A stretch of DNA of 64,000 bases, taken from Selenomonadales bacterium. Lineage in GTDB: Bacteria; Bacillota; Negativicutes; Sporomusales; UBA7701. The DNA is taken from contig JAHDOI010000023.1 in NCBI GenBank assembly GCA_018434945.1, forward strand, positions 36,436 through 100,435. Direction: 5' to 3'. Position numbers and translations under genes: made by a program. Below the pieces are notes generated by a model. That model searched no databases. It saw only the letters and a program-made list of their open reading frames with translations, and had not been told where the DNA came from. Every line of letters begins with the position of its first letter. Within the stretch, counting starts at the first letter, position 1. Positions 34,107 to 40,939 of the stretch are shown in pieces.

Positions 34107-34947
34107 GCTGAAATCTCACCTTGAAAATATCGCTTTTTCCCACTCGGTGTTCGCGCTGCCGTTCGCGTATATGGGCGCTTTCCTCGCCGCCGGCGGCCTG
34201 CCAGGCGGCGGCGATCTTTTCTGGATAACGGTGGCGATGGTGGGGGCGCGCAGCGCCGCGCTGGCGCTCAACAATCTCATCGACCTGAAATTCGACAAAA
34301 TTCATCCCCGCTTCACCGCCCGGCCGATGGTGACCGGCGCCGTCAAGAGCTGGGAGGCGGCCGTGTTCATTGCCGTCAGCCTGGCGGTCTTCGTATACGC
34401 CGCCTACCAACTCCATCCACTGGCCCGTACTTTGTGGCCGCTGGCGGTCGTGCCCTTCGTCGTCTACCCGTATATGAAGCGGTTTTCGTGGACCTGCCAC
34501 CTTGTTCTGGGGGTCGCCCTCGCCGGTGCGCCCATTGGCGGGTGGATCGCCGTCCGCGGCGACCTGGCCGCGCCGGTGATGCTGCTGGCGACGGCGGTGG
34601 GGGTGTGGATCGCCGCGTTCGACGTCATCTACGGTTGCCAGGATGTGGCTTTCGACAAGGCCCACGGGCTGCATTCCATGCCGGTGCGGTTCGGCGTGGC
34701 CGGCGCCCTGAAGCTGGCGAGGCTTATGCACGTCGCGAGCGTGGCCGCGTTCGCCGCGGCTGGCTGGCTGGCCGGCCTCGGTCCCTGGTATTTCGTCGGG
34801 GTGGCGGTGGCGGCGGCTGTGCTCGTCTACCAGCACAGCATCGTGGCCGCCGACGACCTCAGCCGCGTCACCCAGGCGTATTTCATGCGCAACGGGCTGG
34901 TGGGGATGACGATTTTCCTGTTCACGGCGGTGAGCCTCGTCCTGTAG
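34099..34947 (+). CDS. UbiA-family prenyltransferase (probable MqnP)
   Basis: About 282 residues with eight or nine membrane segments. The first prenyl-diphosphate motif is ALALNNLIDLKFDKIHPR (NxxxDxxxD) near residues 52-69 and the second is DVIYGCQDVAFDKAHGLHS (DxxxD) near 176-194. It transfers a polyprenyl chain to an aromatic acceptor at the membrane. TTG 34099 is chosen from spacing to GGAAGG; TTG 34093 is possible. It is translationally coupled to the UbiD gene. Confidence 0.87.
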   Translation: MGKLKSHLENIAFSHSVFALPFAYMGAFLAAGGLPGGGDLFWITVAMVGARSAALALNNLIDLKFDKIHPRFTARPMVTGAVKSWEAAVFIAVSLAVFVYAAYQLHPLARTLWPLAVVPFVVYPYMKRFSWTCHLVLGVALAGAPIGGWIAVRGDLAAPVMLLATAVGVWIAAFDVIYGCQDVAFDKAHGLHSMPVRFGVAGALKLARLMHVASVAAFAAAGWLAGLGPWYFVGVAVAAAVLVYQHSIVAADDLSRVTQAYFMRNGLVGMTIFLFTAVSLVL

Positions 34948-34998
34948 CTCCCGGTACGGCACGGGGGCGAAGCGGTTCACCGGGAGAGGAGAGTGGCG

Positions 34999-36153
34999 AT
35001 GCCGGCAATGCGGCGCGAGGTCATCCTCGGCGCGTCCATCTGGCTCCATTGGTTCTCGCTCTTTGCATATCTGCCGATCGTGCCCACGTACGCCAAGGAC
35101 CTTGGCGCGAGCTATCAGATGATCGGCATCATCCTCGGCTCGTACGGCTTCACGCAGATGGCGCTCCGCCTGCCGCTCGGCATCGTCGCCGACAGGCTGG
35201 GCAGGCGGCGGGTCTTCCTCGTCGCCGGCGCGGCGCTGTGCATCGTCAGCGCCTTCGGCATGTGGCTGATCCGCGACGCCGTGGCGCTGCTGATTTTCCG
35301 GATGCTGTCCGGAGTGGCGGCGACGGTGTGGGTCGTCCAGTCGGTGCTGTTCGCCAGCTATTATACCCAGGCGGAGTCGGCCAAAGCGATGGGCCTTGTT
35401 TCGGCGGTCGTCATCTGCGGCGAGATGGTGGCGATGCTGATCGGCGGGGTCGTCGCCGAATTCTACGGCCAGGAGCAGACGTTCCTGCTGGCCGCCGTGG
35501 TCGGGGTGGGGGCGCTGGCCTTGTGCCTGGCCATCCGCGAGCCGGCCGAGCTTAGGTCGGCGGCGCCGCTGCGGCTGGCGGAGGCGGCGACGATCGCCCG
35601 CGACCGCGGCCTTGGCCTGGCGTCGATCCTCGGCTTCATCGTCCAGGCGATGTCCTACGCGACGGCGTTCGGCTTCGTGCCGCTCGTCGCCAAGAACCTC
35701 GGCGCGAGCTATGCCGAGATCGGGCTGCTGCCGACCGTTTACATGCTGCCGGGGATGCTGGCTTCGATGTTCAGCGGCACCGTGTTCCTGCGGCTGTTCA
35801 GCGAACGCTCCCAAACTGTCGCCGGCCTGCTGATGATGGCCGCGTCGTGCGCCCTCGTTCCCGCCGTAAACGGCCTGCCGGCGCTCTTCTTTCTTCAGTT
35901 TCTCGGCGGCTTCGGGCGCGGGATGGTCTACCCTCTGCTGATGGTGCTCTGCCTCCGGGATATCGACGCCGGCCGCAAGGCGACGGCGATGGGGTTTTTC
36001 CAGGCCGCGTACGGGATGGGGATGTTCGTGGGGCCGCTCGCGGTCGGCGAACTCAGCCAGACGGCCGGGCTGGACTGGGGCTTCTGGGCCGTCGGCCTGG
36101 CGGGCCTGGTCGGCGCCGCGGTAGCGTTCGCCGCCACTCCGGGTAAGGAATAA
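34999..36153 (+). CDS. MFS transporter
   Basis: A 384-residue, 12-segment major facilitator. LPLGIVADRLGRRRVFLV at about residues 57-74 is the MFS loop 2-3 signature. It resembles drug/sugar-phosphate-type exporters of subfamily YfcJ/MFS_1; the substrate is unknown. It follows the UbiA homologue by about 50 bp, perhaps in one operon. Start choice among GTG 34993, ATG 34999 and ATG 35008 is uncertain. A strong terminator follows. Confidence 0.82.
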   Translation: MPAMRREVILGASIWLHWFSLFAYLPIVPTYAKDLGASYQMIGIILGSYGFTQMALRLPLGIVADRLGRRRVFLVAGAALCIVSAFGMWLIRDAVALLIFRMLSGVAATVWVVQSVLFASYYTQAESAKAMGLVSAVVICGEMVAMLIGGVVAEFYGQEQTFLLAAVVGVGALALCLAIREPAELRSAAPLRLAEAATIARDRGLGLASILGFIVQAMSYATAFGFVPLVAKNLGASYAEIGLLPTVYMLPGMLASMFSGTVFLRLFSERSQTVAGLLMMAASCALVPAVNGLPALFFLQFLGGFGRGMVYPLLMVLCLRDIDAGRKATAMGFFQAAYGMGMFVGPLAVGELSQTAGLDWGFWAVGLAGLVGAAVAFAATPGKE

Positions 36154-36158
36154 TAAAG

Positions 36159-36195
36159 CGAGGCCCGTACAATGTACGGGCCTCGAATATTTTTT
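36159..36195 (+). terminator. Terminator after the MFS gene
   Basis: CGAGGCCCGTAC pairs perfectly with GTACGGGCCTCG around a 3-base loop, followed by AATATTTTTT. Confidence 0.93.
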
Positions 36196-36219
36196 CGGCA
36201 CTATAAATATAAAGCCAAA

Positions 36220-36337
36220 GGCGGTTCAGAAGTCCCCAGATGCAAGGCAGGGCGAGGAAGCGCAGCGACGCGTACTCGGGTGTACGCTAGCAAGCTCCCG
36301 CAGACCTAACGCCGCAGATGGGGGCTTATCAACCGCC
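36220..36337 (+). repeat. Palindromic intergenic repeat, copy 6 (forward)
   Basis: 118 bp with outer arms GGCGGTT/AACCGCC and TCAGAAG/CTTATCA. It is the closest relative of copy 3. The single arm difference (GGCGGTT against GGCCGTT) is matched by a change in the opposite arm. It ends three bases before the stop codon of the minus-strand NlpC/P60 gene. Confidence 0.9.
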
Positions 36338-36340
36338 GAG

Positions 36341-36826
36341 TTATAGGACCCGGCGGGCGCCTAGGTAACGGGGCTTCCAATATGTGTCCCCCAGGGCCGT
36401 GACGATGACCCCTTTGCTCGACGAGGCGTGGATGAATTTGCCGCTGCCGACGAAGATGCCGACATGGGAGGCGCCTTTTTCGGTGGTGGTGAAGAAGACG
36501 AGGTCGCCGGGGGCGAGGTCCTTGGGCTTTACCGCCTTGCCGGTCTCGTACTGTTTGTCGGCGGAGCGGGGCAGCTTCTTGCCGTGCTGGTTGTAGACGT
36601 ACATGACGAAGCCGGAGCAGTCGAAGCCTTTGGGCGAGGCGCCGCCGTACCTGTAGGGCACGCCCTTGTACTTCTGGGCGGTGGCGACGATGTCCTTGCC
36701 TTTGGACGGTTTGGGGGGCAGGGCGGGCTTGGCGGCCGCGGGTGAGAGCTCCGCCGCGCCGGCGGCGGGCATGCCGACGGCCAGGAAAATAGCCGCGAGC
36801 ATTATGGCAAACGCTTTTTTCACCAT
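36341..36826 (-). CDS. NlpC/P60 (C40) cell-wall peptidase
   Basis: A 161-residue protein. A signal peptide (KKAFAIMLAAIFLAVGMPAAGAA, cleavage near 24) and a short Pro/Lys linker precede an NlpC/P60 domain (about 43-160) with catalytic Cys70 in FDCSGF, His121 in SHVGIF and His133 in FIHASS. It should hydrolyse peptide crosslinks of peptidoglycan in the periplasm. It has no SH3 or LysM targeting domain. GGAGGGG precedes the ATG. It is flanked on both sides by hairpin repeats (copies 6 and 7). Confidence 0.92.
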   Translation of the reverse strand: MVKKAFAIMLAAIFLAVGMPAAGAAELSPAAAKPALPPKPSKGKDIVATAQKYKGVPYRYGGASPKGFDCSGFVMYVYNQHGKKLPRSADKQYETGKAVKPKDLAPGDLVFFTTTEKGASHVGIFVGSGKFIHASSSKGVIVTALGDTYWKPRYLGARRVL

Positions 36827-36899
36827 ACCCCTCCTTTACCACAAAACGCTTCTTAATACGACATATTTCTCCCATATGGCCGATTTTACCTGCAAAACA

Positions 36900-36921
36900 G
36901 CCCGCACCAAGAGGTGCGGGC
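36900..36921 (-). terminator. GNAT gene terminator, distal duplicate with T-run
   Basis: GCCCGCACC…GGTGCGGGC; on the minus strand it is followed by TGTTTTGC. It is a near-duplicate of the hairpin at 37068, on the other side of repeat copy 7. Confidence 0.75.
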
Positions 36922-36940
36922 CTTAGCTTGTAGACAAAGT

Positions 36941-37066
36941 CAGACTGGTGAGAAAGGTCCAGATGCAAGGCGCACCGGAAGAGCGCGCCGCGCCGCGTAC
37001 TTCGGGACGTACGCAAGCAAGCGCTCTGAGGAGCAACGCCGCAGATGGGCCTTTATCGACAGTCTG
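36941..37066 (+). repeat. Palindromic intergenic repeat, copy 7 (forward)
   Basis: 126 bp with outer arms CAGACTG/CAGTCTG and an adjoining ACAAAGT tail. It is nearly identical to copy 4 in reverse complement. It lies between two near-duplicates of the GNAT gene terminator hairpin, the same architecture as copy 4 but with a different hairpin sequence. Confidence 0.92.
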
Positions 37067-37067
37067 A

Positions 37068-37091
37068 GGCCCGCACCGAGAGGTGCGGGCC
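37068..37091 (-). terminator. GNAT gene terminator hairpin, proximal duplicate (no T-run)
   Basis: GGCCCGCACC pairs with GGTGCGGGCC around GAGA. On the minus strand it is followed directly by the repeat rather than by a T-run. Confidence 0.75.
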
Positions 37092-37097
37092 TGCGTG

Positions 37098-37568
37098 TCA
37101 GAGGGTCTTTTCCAGAAACAGCGTTCCTGGTATGGGATTGTGGCAGTAAGGCTCGATGGGTTCGAAGCCCAGGGCTTTGTACATGGCGATGGCCGCGTCC
37201 ATGCCGGGGACGGTGTCGAGGCGCATGCCGCGGTAGCCTCGGCAGCGGGCCGCGGCGATTATCGCGTCGGCGAGCAGTTTGCCGTAGCCTTTGCCGCGGC
37301 AGCCCGGCCGGACGTAGAGGCGCTTCATCTCACAGATGCCGTCAGACAGCGGCCTAAGCGCGACGCACCCGGCCGGCTCTCCGCCGTCATCGTCGAGCAG
37401 CAGGAGCAGGGCGCCGTCCGGCGGGGCGTATTTGCCCGGCAGCGCGGCGAGCTCGTCCCCGAAGCCCTGGAAGTCCAGAGCGAAGGGGAGGGAGGCGGCG
37501 TATTCGCCGAACAGTACGCGGATTGTCTCCAGGCATTCGTCTGTGTGGGCGGGTATTATGCGGGGCAT
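37098..37568 (-). CDS. GNAT-family N-acetyltransferase
   Basis: A 156-residue single GNAT domain. [21 protein letters not shown] (about 90-110) is motif A with the acetyl-CoA pyrophosphate-binding RxxGxG/A pattern. [13 protein letters not shown] near 128-140 is motif B. The acceptor is unknown. It begins about 30 bases after the stop of the formate dehydrogenase gene on the same strand, so it may be co-transcribed with fdhA. Confidence 0.88.
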   Translation of the reverse strand: MPRIIPAHTDECLETIRVLFGEYAASLPFALDFQGFGDELAALPGKYAPPDGALLLLLDDDGGEPAGCVALRPLSDGICEMKRLYVRPGCRGKGYGKLLADAIIAAARCRGYRGMRLDTVPGMDAAIAMYKALGFEPIEPYCHNPIPGTLFLEKTL

Positions 37569-37598
37569 GGACCGATGCTCCTTTTTGGGCGGCGACCT

Positions 37599-40280
37599 TT
37601 ATTGACCGACTTCGACTCTTACGGCGCAAACCTTGTATTCGTATGTTTTCGTGACCTTGTCGTACGCGCCGCTGGTGATTTCGTTTGTGGGGGTGTCGGG
37701 GAAGTGGAAGGACATCCACACCACCCCCGGCGGTACGGCGTCGGTGACCCATGCTTTGGCGCGCACGCTGCCCCGGCGTGAGGAGACCTGCGCGGTGTCG
37801 CCTTCGGTCAGGCCGAGGGCGGCGGCGTCGGCGGGGTGGACCATGACCCGCTCTTCGGGGCGGTGGGCGGTGAGGTGTTTGGCGTGGCGGTGGGTGGAGA
37901 CATTGTAGTGGTAGAGGATGCGCCCTGTGGTGAGCAGGAGGGGGTATTCGTCGTCAGGTACCTCGGCGGGGGGCTCGTAGTCGATGGGCTGGAAGTAGCC
38001 GAGGCCGCAGGTAAACTGCCCGTCCTCGTGCAGGAACTGCGTGCCGGGGTGGTCGGCGGCGGGCACCGGCCACTGCAGGCCGTTTTCCTCGATACGGGGG
38101 TAGGTGACGCCGGCGTACGAGGGGGTGAGGGCGGCGATCTCGGCCATGATTTCCTCCGGCGCGGCATAGGCCATGGGGTAGCCGAAACGGGTGGCGAGCT
38201 CGCAGATTATCATCCAGTCGGGACGGCTGCCGCCGATGGGCTCGATGGCCTGGCGGACGCGCTGGACACGGCGCTCGGTATTGGTGAACGTGCCTTCCTT
38301 CTCGGCGAAGCTGGCGGCCGGCAGGACGACGTCGGCCAGTTTGGCGGTCTCGGTCAGGAAGAGGTTCTGGCAGACGAGGAAGTCGAGGCTTTCGAGACCT
38401 TTTCTCACATGATGGGCGTTGGCGTCGGAGAGGACGGGGTCTTCGCCCATGATAAACATCGCTTTGAGGTCGCCGCGCACGGCGGCGTCGAACATGTCGG
38501 GCAGGGTGTGGCCGGGCTTTTCCGGCACTTCCGCGCCCCAGGCGGCGGAAAACTTCTTGCGGATGTCGGGCCATTTCACCTGCTGGTAGCCGGGGAGGAC
38601 GTTGGGCAGCGCGCCCATGTCGCAGGCGCCCTGGACGTTGTTCTGGCCGCGGAGGGGGTTGACGCCGGCCGACGGTTTGCCGACGTTGCCAGTGAGCATG
38701 GCCAGGTTGGCGAGGCTCATGACGTTGTCGGTGCCGCAGGTGTGCTCGGTGATGCCGAGGGTGTAGAAGATGCCGGCCCGCCCGGCGGTAGCGTACATCT
38801 TGGCGGCTTCGTAGAGGAGGTGCGCTGCCACGCCGGTGATTTTTTCGACAAGGTCGGGCGGGTATTTCGCGGCGACGGCGGCGACGGCGTCGAAGCCGGT
38901 GGTGCATTTGGCGATGAAGGCGCCGTCGTGCCAGCCGTTCTTGATTATGATGTGGAGGAGGCCGTTGATGAGTGCGACGTCGGTGCCGGGCCGGAGACGC
39001 AGCCACACGTGGGCGGCGGCGGCGAGCTCGGTTTTGCGCGGGTCGGCGACGATGAGCCGGGCGCCTTTCGCGAGCGCCTGGCGCATTTTGGCGCCGATGA
39101 CGGGGTGGGCTTCCGGGGGATTGGCGCCGATGACGAACATCACCTCGTTGTCGGCGATCTCGCCGATCGAGTTTGTCATGGCGCCGGAGCCGAAGGATGT
39201 GGCCAGACCGGCCACGGTGGGGCTGTGTCAGGTACGGGCGCAGTGGTCGACGTTGTTGGTGCCGACCGCCGCGCGCATGAATTTCTGCAGCAGGTAGTTT
39301 TCCTCGTTGGTGCAGCGGGCCGAGCTGAGGGCGGCGATGGCGTCGGGGCCGTGCGCGGCCTTGATGCCGGCCAGCTTTTCGGCCACGAGGCCGAGGGCTT
39401 CGTCCCACGAGGCGGGGGCAAATTCGCCGTTCTTTTTGATGAGCGGGCTGGTGAGGCGCTCGGGGCTGTGGACGTAGTCGGTGCCGAAGCGGCCTTTGAC
39501 GCACAGCAGGCGGCCGTTGACGGCGCTGGTTTCGTTGGAGGTGACGCCGATTATCTTGCCGTCCTTGACGTTGAGGTCGAAGTTGCAGCCGACGCCGCAG
39601 AAGGGACAGGTCGTTTTGACCTTTTTTTCGGGCAGCCCGGTGCCGTACATCGGTTTTTCGGTGAGCGCCCCGGTCGGGCAGGCGGACACGCATGTGCCGC
39701 AGAAGACGCAGGCCGACTGGTCCATGCCGCTGTCGAAGGCGGGGGTGACTTTGCTGACGAAGCCGCGCTCCGTCCATTCGAGGACGTTGCAGACCTGGAT
39801 TTCCTTGCAGACCCGCACGCAGCGGCCGCACAGGACGCATTTCTCGTTGTCGCGGATGATGAAGGGGTTGCTGTCGTCAAGCTCGTAATGGCGCCGTTCG
39901 CCGCGGAAACGGATGTCGCGCACCCCCAGGTCGAGGGCGAGGCGCTGCAGCTCGCAGCGCAGGTTGCTCTGGCAGGTGAGACAGTCGGCGGGGTGGTTGG
40001 CGAGCAGCATTTCGACGACCATCTGGCGGGCTTCGCGGATGTCGGGGGTATCGGTGCGCACGACCATGCCCTCGGCCGCCGGATGGGTGCAGGCGGTGGT
40101 CAGGCTGCGCAGGCCGGCGACTTCGACGAGGCAGACGCGGCAGCAGCCTTCGGGGGTGAGGTCGGCGAGGTGGCAGAGGGTGGGGATGTTGATGCCGAGC
40201 AAGCGGGCGGCCCCGAGCACGGTGGTGCCGGGCGGGACGCTGATCTGGCGGCCGTCGATCGTGAGGGTGATTTTGTCCAT
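37599..40280 (-). CDS. fdhA: Selenocysteine-containing formate dehydrogenase alpha subunit
   Basis: An 893-residue protein read through one in-frame UGA (39230-39228) as selenocysteine 351, within VDHCART-Sec-HSPTVAG, the FdhA active-site signature. Domains: an N-terminal [2Fe-2S] domain (CHLADLTPEGCCRVC, about 36-50), a NuoG-like His/Cys cluster (HPADCLTC), two [4Fe-4S] motifs (CVLCGRCVRVCK and CVFCGTCVSACP, about 147-200), then the Mo/W-bis-MGD catalytic domain and a C-terminal molydopterin-binding domain. It oxidises formate or reduces CO2. The N-terminal layout suits NAD- or hydrogenase-linked complexes, but no partner subunit adjoins it. AAGGAG precedes the ATG by 9 bases. Without Sec decoding it would appear as two genes. 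Confidence 0.95.
39199..39230 (-). promoter_or_regulatory. Bacterial SECIS element of fdhA
   Basis: The UGA at 39230-39228 is followed after 12 bases by GTGGCC-GGTCT-GGCCAC, a 6-bp stem with a GGTCT apical loop. The spacing and GGUCU loop match the SelB-binding SECIS of Escherichia coli fdhF. Confidence 0.85.
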
Positions 40281-40442
40281 CAGCTACGCTCCTTGCAGGT
40301 ATTTGGTCAGACGTATCCTGCTATTATTCGCCGTTTTCGGGAAAAAACCTGCGGGAGAGAAGGATGGCACTTCGTGCCTTTGAAATATGCGCCTGTTCCT
40401 TCTGAGGATCGGATTGGGTTGCCGTTTCGCTACGGGGAGCGG

Positions 40443-40467
40443 AAGTCGCCGTCGCAGACGGCGACTT
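40443..40467. promoter_or_regulatory. Inverted repeat overlapping the valS promoter
   Basis: AAGTCGCCGTC pairs with GACGGCGACTT around a 3-base loop, ending inside the -35 box. It lies between the divergent fdhA and valS genes, so it may be an operator or an antisense-side terminator. Confidence 0.5.
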
Positions 40468-40494
40468 GACATTTGCCGCGGCGCGAAGTATATT
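40466..40494 (+). promoter_or_regulatory. Strong promoter of the valS T-box transcript
   Basis: TTGACA (40466-40471) and TATATT (40489-40494) with a 17-base spacer. The T-box stem I begins about 30 bases downstream. Confidence 0.85.
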
Positions 40495-40504
40495 TTATCT
40501 ATAT

Positions 40505-40763
40505 ATCTCCAACTGAGACATATTTATAGGCGAGGACGGGAAGGAGTACACCGGACCGGCCGGCGCAGAGAAGGGGCCCATCGGCTGAGAGGCCCCGCGG
40601 CGCGGGCGGTGGAAGTCGTCCCCGAGCCGCGGCGCCGAAAGCCAGTAGGCGCCACCGGGAGGCCCCGTTATCGGCCATGCGAGCCGGCACAGTTTTCGCG
40701 CCGGGAAAAAAGGTGGTACCACGGAGGCAGAAGCTTTCGTCCTTGCAGGACGGAGGCTTTTTT
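40505..40763 (+). ncRNA. T-box riboswitch of valS
   Basis: A leader RNA sensing uncharged tRNA-Val. A stem I region at about 40528-40640 has a GAAGTCG specifier loop with codon GTC at 40615-40617 (Val). The T-box AAGGTGGTACCACGG is at 40710-40724, its UGGU matching a tRNA ending ACCA. A competing terminator AGCTTTCGTCC/GGACGGAGGCT with six T is at 40732-40763. Stems II/III are GC-rich and not resolved by eye. Uncharged tRNA-Val should stabilise the antiterminator and switch on valS. Confidence 0.93.
40732..40763 (+). terminator. T-box-controlled terminator
   Basis: AGCTTTCGTCC pairs with GGACGGAGGCT, followed by TTTTTT. It overlaps the region that would pair with the T-box. Confidence 0.88.
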
Positions 40764-40797
40764 ATTTGCTCAAAAGGTTATTCTAAAAGAAGTGTGC

Positions 40798-40918
40798 GAA
40801 TCGATTTAAAAAGCTCCAGATGCAAGGCGCCCCGAGGACGCGCCGCGACGCGTACTTCACGCGTCCGCTAGCAAGCGCCCGGAGGGGCAACACCGCAGAT
40901 GGACTTTTTAAACGATTC
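40798..40918 (+). repeat. Palindromic intergenic repeat, copy 8 (forward)
   Basis: 121 bp with outer arms GAATCG/CGATTC and TTTAAAAAG/CTTTTTAAA around the family core (CCAGATGCAAGGCGC … GCAGATGG). It lies between the T-box terminator and the valS ribosome site, so it is part of the valS 5' UTR whenever the T-box reads through. Confidence 0.92.
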
Positions 40919-40939
40919 CCCTGAAGGAGGCACAAAGAT

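Noticed and set aside
37599..39215. Two separate formate dehydrogenase fragments or a pseudogene
   Set aside because: The break is a single UGA at the selenocysteine position followed by a SECIS-like hairpin.
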